In this document: positions 1-12,268 of the stretch, piece by piece
Layout of the letters: the number at the start of each line of letters is the position of its first letter
How positions within the stretch are numbered: the first letter of the stretch is position 1
From: Glandiceps talaboti
Lineage: Eukaryota > Hemichordata > Enteropneusta > Spengelidae
NCBI RefSeq assembly: GCF_964340395.1
Contig: NC_135552.1
Location: 15,899,694 to 15,961,693, forward strand
Direction: 5' to 3'
DNA length: 62,000 bases
Notes under the pieces: model-generated
What the model was told of the DNA's origin: nothing
What the model saw: only the letters and a program-made list of their open reading frames with translations
Databases searched by the model: none
Translations under genes and position numbers: made by a program

Positions 1-345
1 CTCACAAGCTCAACAAACGAACATTGTTCGTTTAGGTCAAAACCCCCTCCCCCTTGGCGAACGTTCACAAGTGAGACATCAAACGTTTATATATGATGTA
101 AACTATGATGTAAACTGTGGAAGTCACACCACTATGATGGATGTAATGTAAAAGCATGATTGTAAACCCTTAAAAATACTACCAGAAACCCAGCACCTGT
201 AGCGAAGGTACCCAAATCGTTCAGCTTGCAATGTTGGACGCGGACGTGAAGGACTCGACATGATGCGCTGCTCCGGCTCCAGAGGCTACTTCCAGCGCGG
301 AGTAGTTGGAATCGCATTCCCCCCTAGACTCTCGTTTGGGGGATG

Positions 346-1109
346 GTCTCGTAGGCAGATCCCCCAGCGGCTAAAGGCTGGGCAAACGAGACTTTCGAGT
401 TTGCAATTATGTGAAAATAAGATATCATGCTAAGAAGGCAGCGAGCAGAATGTCATGTCATATCTCAATTTGTCATGTGTTGCTGCATAATCACACCAGG
501 TGAAATCGACGGGAGGTTAACAGAGCACTTGATAATTGTTAGCTACTTGATATAATTTCATTTAGCTTGGGAATAGTACATACAATAACTCAACATCTAC
601 TAGATAACGTCTTGCTTACTCCTTATACAAATAAAAGATGTATCTGTTACATAATTTTGACAGTTGGGGGAAAATGTTCTATAAATAAATATTCCAAATT
701 CTGAATTATGATACACAATGTAATTATTGGATTATACCAACAGCTGGTATGGTTTTTGGTATATACGAAGACACATCAGATGGTTTTTTTTTGTGTCGAA
801 TCCTATTTCCATGGGTGACCCATTTCTAAACCAAGATATGGTTCCTTCCTCCATAGCATGAATGTATTCCCAACTTTTGTCGTTTCTAACTTTCTGACAT
901 TTGCTCTTATTATTATTATTAAAGATGCCAGGAGGTTTAGTTCATCTGATTGTTTGTACGATAAATGTTTGTGTATCCTTTGGATTTTCTCGACCATATT
1001 AAAGATACTAGTATGTCGTGTCTCTCCGCCCTCACCGTCCTGCTCTATCTATATCTGTCATAGTCTCGGTTACCAAGACTCTCGCCGCTGGGGGCTCTGC
1101 CTACGAGAC
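346..1109. repeat. Inverted pair of a 26-bp sequence
   Basis: Positions 346-371 begin GTCTCGTAGGCAGA and end CCCCCAGCGGC. Positions 1084-1109 are the reverse complement with a single mismatch. Two further short inverted matches (CTCGTTTG near 331-338 and CAAACGAG near 383-390) lie beside the left copy. The pattern suggests ends of a foldback or MITE-type DNA element spanning or nested in this stretch; no transposase is present. Confidence 0.6.
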
Positions 1110-1171
1110 CTCCCCAAGGAGATAATTTTATGTGCAGAGCCCACAGCGGCGAGATTATGGGTAACAGAGAC
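1063..1171. mobile_element. Short foldback element with 38-bp arms
   Basis: Arms at 1063-1100 and 1134-1171 are reverse complements over 38 bases with about five mismatches, separated by 33 bases. They begin GTCTC and include CTCGCCGCTG. The element can form a long hairpin. It is much richer in GC than its surroundings. Probably a non-autonomous DNA transposon; the family is unknown. Confidence 0.6.
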
Positions 1172-3166
1172 TGTCTACAGGGTTGCTTGATGTGTGAGGG
1201 CGCCCCATACCTTACAGACTAGTATTTGACTAGGACGTTTTTTCTATTGGCGCACAATTATTTCCCACTTCGTTGACAGTGTCTTTTCGTTCTTTTGTTT
1301 TCATGTATGGACAAGACATAGTGAATGTGAGTTTGTTGTGTCGCACTTTTATTGTTCGTTTCAAGTTGTTTTTGTTCTCAATACCCCGTTCGTCATTGCT
1401 TTTGTATGTGATTTCTGGTTGGCTGTACCAACTTTTATATAAGTTCTTCTGGCTAATAGGGTATCGGGAGAAGCCTGTCATGGATATTTGTTTTTAAAGG
1501 GGTTGCAATTTAATATACCAAAAAAATGTATTCATTTCCATGAGACCTTGAAGAGTCATTCGAATCGTTTACGTTACCATTGGCATGCTATGAGAATTAA
1601 CATTGTATGCCATTTTCCCACTAAAGTATAATTCTTTTATTAGTATATTTAAAGATAACTTGTTGATCATAACAATGAAAACTTCGCCTGGCACGACAAA
1701 AATCTTATTATCATCTAGCTAGAGATTTAGCAACGTATAGCAACGTACGTCCATAAGATGTAGCATATGATGATGTTACTAAAATTGTTGTTGCGCCAGA
1801 CGGTTAAAGAAGAACTAGCTGTTGGCAATGTGATAGACGACAGACAGAGTGGTTGCATAGGAATACAGCACTAACTTTTAATCAGAACATGGCGAAACCA
1901 GAAAAAGTACAAAACAACGATACGTCGCGTCAGATAATAACAACTAATGCATGCAAGAGGGTGCTGTCCGCATTGACACAATTGCATAACTCGATAAGGG
2001 TGACCCAATTTATTTTATGTTTCTCGTTACTTTATTATTACAAATATGGGTCGGTCGGTCGATTTAACAATTTTTTTTTTAAATTAAAAATTATCTTCTT
2101 CATATTTCTCTGCCTCTCCCTTTCCTCCTCTCTTTCTTCTTTTTATTGGATTCCTAATAACAAGCCCTTTCTCATGTTCCAGGTTCTCTACACAATTGGC
2201 ATGTTCTCAGCACCCTCTCCACTTGAACAGCTTCCATCATGAAAGAAATACTCCCCTCGTGAACAAGTTTCGTCGCCGCCGCCATGACTGTAGATGACGT
2301 CGACAGTTCAGACATTTGCTTAGTCTTGCTGTTCCGCAAAATGTTAACGGTGGGCGAAAATAAAAAAAAATCTATTCTGATGTCAGAGCTGAAAATTTGG
2401 CTCCGTCGGGTAAATGAGAAACAGAAAAAATAGGGTCATCCTAATGACGAGTACTATAATCCGATAGGGCTATGTTCACTCTCAGTATAACCTAGGCAAG
2501 TGTGTATTAAACTGTTATATAGTGTCCATCTACATAGCGTTCATATAGTGTCCACGCATGCGTAACCATATTCTATCACGGGTCAGATTGTTTCAGATCT
2601 TGCAAATCTGTAAAGAAAAAGAACGAAAGAAAAGAATATAATATGCGATTCTTCGCGTACAGTCCTAAACTTAGCACTTCATTAAACAGTTACTCAACCG
2701 TTAAACCTCTTGTTGCAACCACATAAAATTAACGTCCTAAACATTATGATGAAAATGTCAACAAAATTGTCATCACCTATTTATAGGTTTGCGTTTATTT
2801 TAATAACGGACGAAGGGTATGGGATGTGGCGGGAGGGGGGGGGTGAAGTAAACAGAACATAACGGATGGGAGGGAGTTGAATGAATTCGAAGAGAATTCG
2901 AAGAGAATTCGAAGAGAAGAGAAGAGAAGAGAAACAGAGAAACAGAGTAACACGATACAACAAAACAAGACAAGAATAAAAAGAGAAATAAATACGATAT
3001 ATTGCAAACAAAGTAGGATGGCGATTGAAAAGGATGATACTTCATAGAAATGACGAAAGATAAGCACCGTGAAATGAGAGGGGAACGAGAAAGCTGGAGA
3101 AGAAATGAGGACCGTGCATTTCCATGATGAATTTAAACATCTGTAACCAATATGAAATATACTTAC

Positions 3167-3457
3167 CAGATAAATTCATAAACCTCGTTTGCCCATCGAC
3201 CTCCTTCACCATTAGTCTTACAAGAGTCACGGGGACCATACTTGTCGAACGTTACACCAGCATTCGCACCTGATGCACACTGGCCACCATTCTGTACAGC
3301 AAAGTAGTCAAAGCCGAGGTCATTGGCCACCTGTGCACATTTCTCGATAGGGTTAGCACGTGATCCGTAACTACCATCTAATCTTTGGTCACTGCCTTCC
3401 AATATTGGTATAGCTCTGTCAGATGTATCTTTATAGCAACCGATGTCTTTGTATTTG
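3167..3457 (-). CDS. Exon: GCxKD/LEG domain, copy 2 (partial gene)
   Basis: This minus-strand exon is bounded by an acceptor (CTACAG, after 3457) and a donor (GTAAGT, complement of 3161-3166). It is 291 nt long and encodes one complete domain of about 90 residues. The domain begins IGCYKD, continues RAIPILEGSDQRLDGSYG, PIEKC and FAVQNGGQCAS, and ends KYGPRDSC, WANEVYEF. It keeps four cysteines. The same domain occurs in the upstream exon 5140-5427. Both ends are phase 2, so the exon can be spliced in tandem with that one. I know this domain as a repeated extracellular module resembling WSC/lectin-like domains in marine invertebrates; its ligand is not known to me. The gene continues to the left, but no further exon was found. 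Confidence 0.75.
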
Positions 3458-3549
3458 CTGTAGTTTGACAAAAAGACATGACAATCATGAGGTGATGTCA
3501 GGAATAGAAGACGAGTGATGTATAACACGTGCATACACAGATTAGACGG

Positions 3550-3577
3550 ACACAAACACACACACACATACATACAT

Positions 3578-3620
<43 letters not shown>

Positions 3621-3648
3621 TGCACACAAGCACACACACTACACACAA
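3550..3648. repeat. (CA)n/(CATA)n microsatellite
   Basis: Compound simple repeat: CA dinucleotides, then about eight ACAT units, then CA dinucleotides. It lies in the intron of the minus-strand domain gene, just upstream of exon 3167-3457. Confidence 0.95.
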
Positions 3649-4009
3649 TGTACAACTTGCATTACCAACAATAGGATTGTAATTACATAGATATAACAAA
3701 TACAAGTTATGCCTAGGGAACGAGCAGAATTTATTTCGGGGGGTGACTGAGGAGACAATATTTTGGTCAAATCAATATTCGCAGCCCCTCCCTCACGAAT
3801 AGCATGTCAAATCATCAGAATCCAAGAATTTTCGTGTCCCCCAAGTCTACACAGATTCGTATATATCCATTTACAGGGTAACCCCCCTTCCCCCTTTAAG
3901 GTAGTATGACTGTGTGGCCACAGCGTTGGACACATTTTTTTGCGTAAACTTTCAAAACCATTCACTTAAAAGACAAGTATAGAATGCGTGAGTATTGTCT
4001 TTAATACAC

Positions 4010-4116
<107 letters not shown>

Positions 4117-4239
4117 TTGATAGCTAGAGAACATACACAACAGATTCTCATGGCAGTCACCTGCCTCATAATTAATATATTGCTAAGAACTTATTTCTTT
4201 GTCACAAGAAATTTTGCGATTATTGTACTCGGTAAACGA

Positions 4240-4848
4240 CCGATCCTGTCTATAGAATCCAAACTTCAAGATTGTCAATGGAAATTGGTACATAATCTGT
4301 TTTACACAAACATAAGATTATACAAAATGAATCCTCCTCGAACAAAGAATAGTGTCTGTACATTTTGTGAACAAACAGAAGAAACTCTGTTACACCTTTT
4401 TGTTGAGTGTGATAGTGTCAGGTGCATCTGGCATAGCTTTACCTTGTTGTGGGGTTCTTTCACTGGAGCCCCACAGAATTTATCAGCTAAACAAATTCTG
4501 TTAGGTGACACAGCCTTCTCATTACTCCTAAATCATTTGTTACTGATTGTAAAGAAAACAATTTTTGACTGCAAACTTAAGAAAACTCTACCATCCTTAA
4601 ACTTAGTTATTTTGAATATTAAAATGACAATGAAGACTGAACTGTATATTTCCAAAAGAAATGACAGACATGGAAAACTTATTGACAAACGGTCAGGCCT
4701 CACAGTGTAAATCATTTCCCCATCCCTGTCAAAGTATATGTACTACAGTATTTCCTGCATTTCAGTCTCTGTACTCCTTTTATATAGACTCGTAAAGTTT
4801 TAGAGAACCCGCAAATAAAAACAAATAAAAAACAAACAAAAAAAACCC
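4240..4848 (+). mobile_element. 5'-truncated LINE (non-LTR retrotransposon) 3' end
   Basis: A plus-strand frame ending with TAA at 4708-4710 encodes the carboxy end of a non-LTR reverse-transcriptase protein. A WKLVHNLFYTN segment is followed by the zinc-binding tail seen in such ORFs, CTFCEQTEETLLHLFVEC (C-x2-C-x8-H-x4-C). After the stop comes a short 3' UTR and an A-rich tail at about 4808-4847 (CAAATAAAAAC, then runs of A). The palm domain and endonuclease are absent, as expected for a dead-on-arrival 5'-truncated copy. It sits in the opposite orientation inside the intron between the two domain exons on the minus strand. The left boundary is approximate. Confidence 0.8.
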
Positions 4849-5139
4849 GACCGCTCCTGATGAGGTTTAATTTGACCATCAGAATTTCCATGCTCCCTCT
4901 CTTCGCATACCCATTTTTTTTTCGTTGCTCCCATTTTCTCCTCAGTCCCCTCACCCCCACCGTAATTCTGCTCGCTCCATTACGTTTCTTATTTCGTAAC
5001 AACAAGGTAAACTGCTTGCGTTGAGGTATCTTTTTTTCAAAATATAATCATTCTAGATTTGAACCTGCTTGACAACACTACTAATCAACATATTAATGGA
5101 TTTTTTTACAGATGTCACAGAAAAATTTGTAAAACTTAC

Positions 5140-5427
5140 CGAGTGCAATCTATTCTGTAAACTTGATTGGACCATTCACCACCCTTACCATCACTTGCAC
5201 ATGCATCCGATGGTCCATATTTGCCATAGGTTTTACATGCGATGGTACTCGATGCACACCATCCTCCATTTCGGATTGCAAAACACTTGAATCCCCGGTC
5301 AGCTGCTACGGCGGCACACTTCTCTATAGGATTTTGACGGGCACCGTATGAACCGTCCAGTCTTGCATCAGTGCCTTCCAATGTAGGGATGGCATGATTC
5401 TCATGATCCTGAAAACAACCAATAGAG
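5140..5427 (-). CDS. Exon: GCxKD/LEG domain, copy 1 (partial gene)
   Basis: This 288-nt minus-strand exon is placed between an acceptor (TACAG, after 5427) and a donor (GTAAGT, complement of 5134-5139). It encodes SIGCFQD, AIPTLEGTDARLDGSYG, PIEKC, FAIRNGGWCASS, KYGPSDAC and WSNQVYRID. Its 3' end is phase 2, and joining it to 3167-3457 keeps the frame (arginine codon across the junction). Alternative acceptor AGs a few bases upstream exist, but the chosen one gives the same phase 2 as the other exon. It has extra cysteines relative to copy 2, at KCFA, ACKT and DCTR. No signal-peptide exon was found upstream. Function is unknown; an extracellular role is inferred from the cysteines. Confidence 0.75.
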
Positions 5428-6345
5428 CTGTACTCTATGCAGACAAAAAGAAATAATTTAAATTGTCAGTTACTAGGGAAATGAAAGTGAAATAGTTTGT
5501 GTCCGTGTAGTGTTTGGGGAGCCTTCAGTAATTACAAGGGGGCATTAGGGGGTGGGTCACTTTTTACTGTTAACTGTGGTGTGAGAAGACGGCAGCGGGT
5601 CTCATAGTAGTAAGATTTAATACACAAGCTCACTGTGGTGGTAATAGTGGGAAACAACATATACCTTTAAAACTATCAATGTGGTGGGATCTTTACTACA
5701 TACAAATTCTCTGATTCTAGTGGGACCTCCTGACTTCTAATCTTGAGCTCTAACAACTACGCCACAGGGACGCTGTGGTAAAATATTTGTTGTTTTCATT
5801 GAAATATTTGAACAGGCCTATGGAATGGTCATATTTTAGAGAAATGAAATTGGGGTCACTTTTAGCACATACTTTCTATGCCATAAACTTGACTTGACCC
5901 CCCCTTATAAGGCTCTCTTAATGAACAGGTTTCATGGCAAACCAAGCCAACCCGAGAGACCAATGTCATTAACATGCATGGGATCATTACAAGTCTCCTA
6001 TTTCAAATTTTAACGTGACTTGCACCTACGAGAACCGCTCAGTGATTCGTTGATTCGCTAGAGGTTGGCGAAGACACCGTGCTACTATAGAAATATGTGA
6101 AACTTTGGAAGTAAATACATATAATACTTCTATTGCCATTCTAGAGTACTCGAAGACCTATAACATAGAATGTTGATATATCAAATAAATAATATATTCT
6201 CCACAAGTCACTTATACCTTAACACACATCCATTCATCAAGTAACACCCAACATCGAAAAATGATCTCAATGAGCAATGAGTCACAAAACATTTGATAAC
6301 ACTGTAGTGGCATTTGAGTGTGTTGTCGACGCCAGGCATCCATGG

Positions 6346-6394
6346 ACGTCACGTCACGTCACGTCACGTCACGTCACGTCACGTCACGTCACGG
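6346..6394. repeat. (ACGTC)n pentanucleotide repeat
   Basis: Just under ten copies of ACGTC in tandem. On the opposite strand every unit reads TGACG, a half CRE site, so the array is a row of CREB/ATF half sites at 5-bp spacing. It may simply be a CpG-containing microsatellite. Confidence 0.95.
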
Positions 6395-6988
6395 AATGAA
6401 TGTTTGGAGGTGTGTTCAAGACTATGAGATCCCTTTGCCAATATGCAAACAAAGTATAAAGATATATGATTTTTTTTTTGGTTTCAATTTATTTCTGATT
6501 AAATCATTCTCGAGATCTCATTGGCATGTACCTCAGGGCCGGATGACACTGTACTTCCTTCTCACCTTTCTCACATGGGCGATCATTTTAAAACAAGTTT
6601 GGTTTGGATGGTTCGAGTAACAACTTGGAACCAAAACACTCGGCCATGGCACACAAACCAAAGACAGAATGAATGGACATGTATATCATATTAGCCCATT
6701 GAACGAAGAGCATTAATTAGAACTCGAAAAGATCTATTGGGGATAACCTGTACATCTGAGAGTGACCATCCAATTAAAATCAAGTATGCATGGAAGTACC
6801 ACCCATCCATACATGCCTGCACACTAGGCCCACATCGATGTAATTTGACCTACTGGAAGCCGCCCAACACCCCTGTTATAGACAGAATCATGGAAGAAAC
6901 TTAAAAAAAAAATCCGAAATAAAATATTTTCGAAAAATGTCAAAATTTCAGCTTAATTAAAGATAACCCCAAACAAAAAACACACACA

Positions 6989-6989
<1 letters not shown>

Positions 6990-7042
<53 letters not shown>
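6990..7042. repeat. (CAA)n microsatellite
   Basis: About 17 CAA units within an A-rich stretch. Confidence 0.95.
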
Positions 7043-7760
7043 AAAGACATTTAAAATATATATATGTTTTTTGAATTTCCCATTTTATATTTTCCTTCTG
7101 GTTTGACGAAAGATAAAATAAAAATAAATCATTTAAATCAACAATAATCTCAAAAAAATCAAACTTGTTTGAATTAAAGAATGTTAGCATGAAAAAAAAG
7201 TGTGGAGTCCATCAAAAAAAAGTACACAAAATAAGTCAGTAACGTTAACAAAAAAATATGAAAAGAAGAAAAAGAAGAATACTTTTGGCCTGTACAGCTT
7301 GCCACAACCCAGCACGTAAGGTTTACTGCCAAAATTCAAGCCACCATTGTATGCACTATTTCCGGTCCTCATTCGAAATTCAACATTTAAACACTTTCCC
7401 ACTCTCATCAACACCCCTTGTGTCCTAACATATATCTATGCTTGCCTACACATTTTGACAATCGATCGCTTCTCATATTAAAGGTAAATGGGGTGGGGTG
7501 GGGGCGGGGGTCTTAAAATGTGTTCTCATACTCCTGGTAAACATATACAGTAATGGTATTTAAAAAAAAATACATTTAGCAACATTTACAAGGATTCTGT
7601 TTCCAAATTTAGAGTTTATGCATTTGCTTGGGGGTTGTCGTGGCAGCTGAGCTATTTTCTCTGCATGTAGAATGTCTACACTTACTTATCAGAATCAGTT
7701 TTTTTTAATACTCTGTTCATCCCACTAGGGAAAACTAAATACAAAAATAAAACTACTGTA

Positions 7761-8003
7761 ACATAACATAACATAACATAACATAACATAACATAACATA
7801 ACATAACATAACATAACATAACATAACATTACATTACATTACATTACATTACATAACATAACATAACATAACATAACATAACATAACATAACATAACATA
7901 ACATAACATAACATTACATTACATTACATTACATTACATTACATTACATTACATAACATAACATAACATAACATAACATAACATAACATAACATAACATA
8001 ACA
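7761..8003. repeat. Alternating ACATA/ACATT pentanucleotide array
   Basis: A perfect 5-bp array of about 48 units in which two variants occur in blocks: 13 ACATA, 5 ACATT, 12 ACATA, 8 ACATT, 10 ACATA, then a partial unit. The block structure indicates expansion by replication of multi-unit segments rather than independent point changes. Confidence 0.97.
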
Positions 8004-9607
8004 GTAAAACTTAAGTCCCCAACATGACTCCATACTACAAAGGACGACTACGGTTGTTGTCATTTAAGAACAGAGATGGCGGATGGGACAAAGGACGATC
8101 ATTTATTCGAGAATCTCAGTTTACACGCACAAGAGTTTGTTTTAAATTGAAAAAAAAACTTTACAGGTGAATAAGAAACAATTCAAGCACTGTATGGCGA
8201 TTTTTAAAATGGCCAATGTATGGATGAGGGTTTGGGATTGATTTTTGATTATTATCATAAAACAATTTTATCATGACTTCCTACTTGAAAAAAACAAATC
8301 TGAAACAACATATGCCAAGTCCTTGTTTGTGGCTCGATACATTGCACAAGATTAATAAAATGTTTAAATCTTTGTTATTGTAACACATGCACAAAGGCAA
8401 ACTTTTTACATTTAGTTTTAGTTTTTTGCAATGTATTGAGTTACAAAATACAGACTTTATCAATTTTTTTTTTCACATTGAATTTTCAATTAGGGAAGCC
8501 ATGATAAAATATAAATCCAAAATCCAAAATAAATACCCAATCCTCATCCACATGGCCACTTTAAGCAAAAACGCGAGAATATTAATCACACTGATTAAAT
8601 ACCTTTCTCAATTCAGCTTTCTCATTTTGAAAAACTAACCTACGGGAGCACTTTCATAATATAGTCCATGCATGTATATGAAAAATAAATTGGTGAACTA
8701 AAAATAAGATACATAGCACCTCATCAACTTACTTTACGAATGGTGGCTTTAAAGTCAGTCGTCCTCCTATAACAAGTTACTTTCAGGATGGTTGGATTTT
8801 CATTTACTCGTCTCTGAAGTCTGATGAAGAAAACTATTCAAAGCGACAGGTTGTCAGCTGCTTTTAATACGACTCTGTTCTACATACAACAGATGGTGTC
8901 GACGTCAACATCCGGGGTATAGGGTTCCACTTCTTCGGAGAAGTTACTTTTAGGAAGAAGTATTTGGTTCCAAGAATACATTAATTTACCATATGTCTGG
9001 CCTCAGTTTATAAGATCAGGCAAACGGGGAGTGTTGGACAGAATGATGTAGTGGTTTCCTTGTAACAGGATGTGCAACCCTTTTTCAAATTACCGTTCAG
9101 CTACTATGATAAGGCCAAATATAAAAGTTGTTTGGTTCCGGGTACCCGACCCCACCTAGTTTTTCACGCCGACCATAAACTTTTTTACGTAAAAAATGAT
9201 AATAAAATCACGAAAATCGTCAAGTCTCGCAAGAAATAGTGGGTGCAGAAACGGACATCAACTTAAAAAAAAAACAATATAAAACTATTCTTCCAAACTG
9301 TAAAGGTTGTACATCTGATAGGAAGAAATAAATAAACACATAGACCATTTGGAAAACAATGGAAAACCTGAACTAGACACTCACACATGAACAAAAATAT
9401 ATTGTTACGATCCAGAAATACCATATTCGGAATTTTGGCATATCTTACCTAAATTAACGTTAAATTGAAAATTGTCTTTAATACCTAAATTTTACTCTAG
9501 GGACATTATTATTTGCTATATTGTTTACATTTTAAAACCTATAAAGGGATATTAGATACACATATTGACCTGCTTATCAACAATTTAATTAACATACAAG
9601 GTACACT

Positions 9608-9946
<339 letters not shown>

Positions 9947-10153
9947 ATATAGATTTTTATAGATTTAACAAAGTGCCATGAGCATGTAAACGCGTCATGT
10001 ATATCATTCAACTACGACTAGGTCATAGGTCATCGTGTCATCTTTCATCCCATGGTCAATTCACGAAGTTGATGATAGGCCGGGGCTACATGTTTTGTTT
10101 CCTACGGAAGCGTATTCGTGCCAAGTTGTAAGGAAAAAAATAAAATTTAAAAT

Positions 10154-10296
10154 CTCGTAATTACGAGATTTCAATTCTCGTAATTACGACTTTTTTCTCG
10201 TAATTACAAGTTTTCAATTCTCGTAATTACGACTTTTCGATTCTCGTAATTACGACTTTTTTCTCGTAATTACGACTTTTTTCTCGTAATTACGAG
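10154..10296. repeat. Array of seven CTCGTAATTACGAG-type palindromes
   Basis: Copies begin at 10154, 10177, 10197, 10220, 10243, 10263 and 10283, so the spacing is 23, 20, 23, 23, 20 and 20 bp. The first and last are perfect 14-bp palindromes. The others end GAC or AAG on the right. Each copy is centred on TAATTA. T-rich spacers separate them. The array lies about 80 bp before a short ORF resembling the start of an integrase-like transposon protein, so it may be the subterminal repeat region of a DNA transposon. Confidence 0.9.
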
Positions 10297-10374
10297 TTTT
10301 ATTATGTTTGTTTCTTGAGAAATACACTTCCTGTTTCACTTTGCACGTGTAGCCTGCCTGCTAGATCTGCGATA

Positions 10375-10452
10375 ATGGTGAATCGAACTGAACTTATTTC
10401 ATTTTACTTTCATCTCGGACTAAGTTACAACGAGATTTTTGAAGGAAAATAA
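10375..10452 (+). pseudogene. N-terminal stub of an integrase-like transposon ORF
   Basis: ATG at 10375 opens a 25-residue frame containing ELISFYFHLGLSYNEI and stops at TAA 10450-10452. From memory, this FYFHLGLSYxEI opening is typical of a large animal family of integrase-core proteins thought to derive from transposons. The helix-turn-helix continuation and the catalytic core are absent. Either this is a fragment or the rest is on a spliced exon I cannot see. The upstream palindrome array and the GGAAGCGTATT sequence near 10106 may belong to the same element. Confidence 0.35.
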
Positions 10453-11310
10453 AGAAATCTTCGTCAACTTCTTCTGCCATGACTGATCACTGGTATGATA
10501 CATGTGGTAAGCCAACAGCAGTTAGTAGCAAGTCAGTTATCACTCTGAGCGCGGGATTTAGGAGTGAACCATTTGACTTTTGGGATTCCCAAGGTCCATA
10601 TTTAGAAGGGGGCACATCACCCTCTCATTATCAAATATGTAGTATTGTTTTGTTTTTGGTTTGCTGCGGAGGAATGGAGTTAGAGGTAACATGGAAAATA
10701 TAAGCAATCACATCAAAATAGTCACAGCCTTAAAATTCGGAAAGTACCTTGTTTTTATGCCATTTTCTTCGCCCCCTCCATCAAGTAACTTTACCCTTAA
10801 ATAGTACTACATTGTAAGCGCTTTCAACGAAGTGCATAAAATGTATTTGGAGCTTGCGCCTTGCTGATCAAAAATAGGTCACATGCTGCCATGCATGGTG
10901 ATAAAAACATCGTAAGACGCCACTGACTATGGTTTATGTTCCCTCCCCTGGCTCAGACATTTAAACAGGAAAGAAACCATGTTATTCTTCTTCCTGACAT
11001 GATTGATTGTTATTAGTATTCACTTGTTAACCTATACTATACACATGTAACATGTATTGATATAAAACACGACGTTTCACCTTATACTAACCTTAGGTAA
11101 ACTTTACTACTCACCCATAACGGTTATGAAATGCATCTCTGCTTACATCCGGATCAAAACAGAAACTTTGATGTGGTCCATTTTTATAATAGTTTCGTTC
11201 CAAAGAAAATGGGTATTTTTCTTCCTTTTGCATGACCTTCCAACCTGGGTACGTGATGCCTGCTAAGGAGGGTGGGCGGGGGAAATAAGGCCCGTGCGGT
11301 TGCTTAAAAT

Positions 11311-11390
11311 ATGACCCTCCCCTACTCCGTCGTGATAAAAAATGACCCTCCCCAATTTCCTTTCTCTAAAAGATGACCCTCCCCCGTTAC
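11311..11390. repeat. Three ATGACCCTCCCC units
   Basis: ATGACCCTCCCC occurs at 11311, 11342 and 11373, spaced exactly 31 bp apart with diverged spacers rich in A. The regular spacing shows a short tandem duplication. Function unknown. Confidence 0.8.
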
Positions 11391-11910
11391 AATATTTCAA
11401 AAAACGTGGTTCCAATGCCGTCAGACATAGAAAAGGACATAAAAATATCCCAGAATGAATGGTTTAAAGTACTTAATCCCACCGTTGCCACCAGTGACCA
11501 CGTTGAAATTGGCTATTTCCCAACTACTACCTCAAAAGTGAATCTGTGTAAATTCTCAGCTAGCCAAGGGGCTTCATTTTATAAATTATTATAAAATTGT
11601 AGTAGATACTTGGGTGTTTCAAATAATGATTTGGAAGACTGTTAAAAATACACTACGGAGAGGTAAAAAATATATAATTATAAGAGAAGGAGCAAATTTT
11701 ACGGCAGGGGAGGAGGGTGTTAAAGTGGGGAGGGGAAAGAACCCAATTGGAGATGCGATGGGGACTGGAAAATGTTGATTGTTTGAGGTCATGAACCTCA
11801 CGTCTGGTCTATCGAGTACATATGCAAATTTTAAATCTTGCGCAAAATGTTCTTATTAGCCTTTTAGAAATTTTAAATACGTAGTGACTGCTATGAAATG
11901 TGTGTGTTAA

Positions 11911-11993
11911 GATCGATAGATAGATAGATAGAGAGAGAGAGAGACAGACAGAGAGAGAGATAGACACACACAGACAGAGACATACATACATAC

Positions 11994-12048
<55 letters not shown>

Positions 12049-12064
12049 GCTGAGGCAGACATTC

Positions 12065-12109
<45 letters not shown>

Positions 12110-12154
12110 GACTATATATAGAGACAGAGAGAGGGAGAGACAGACAGACAGACT

Positions 12155-12214
<60 letters not shown>

Positions 12215-12268
12215 GGGAGAGACAGAGAGAGACAGACTGTGCAGAGACAGAGACTCGATCGATCGATC
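11911..12268. repeat. (GACA)n/(GATA)n/(GA)n compound repeat
   Basis: GATA units, GA units, then three long GACA blocks with short interruptions. It is bordered by GATCGATA on the left and CGATCGATCGATC on the right. The many Cys/Leu/Ser/Val frames through it are low complexity and not genes. Confidence 0.95.

Larger units (their letters stand above)
1..3166. other. Left flank without a recognised gene
   Basis: No open reading frame here looks like a conserved protein on either strand. A GC-richer block at about 200-335 has a short open minus-strand frame that I do not recognise and that has no clear splice sites. The rest is AT-rich sequence with foldback repeats (346-371, 1063-1171) and a purine-rich stretch near 2880-2945 with the unit GAAGAGAATTC. 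If the minus-strand gene at 3167-5427 continues downstream, its next exons should lie here or beyond the left edge, but I found no further copy of its domain. Confidence 0.5.

Noticed and set aside
7184-7414. Minus-strand frame with CLNVEFRMRTGNSAYNGG
   Set aside because: Only about 45 residues before low-complexity Phe runs; no family recognised.
7761-8003. Telomere-like array
   Set aside because: The unit is a 5-bp ACATA/ACATT, not TTAGGG, and contains no G-rich strand.
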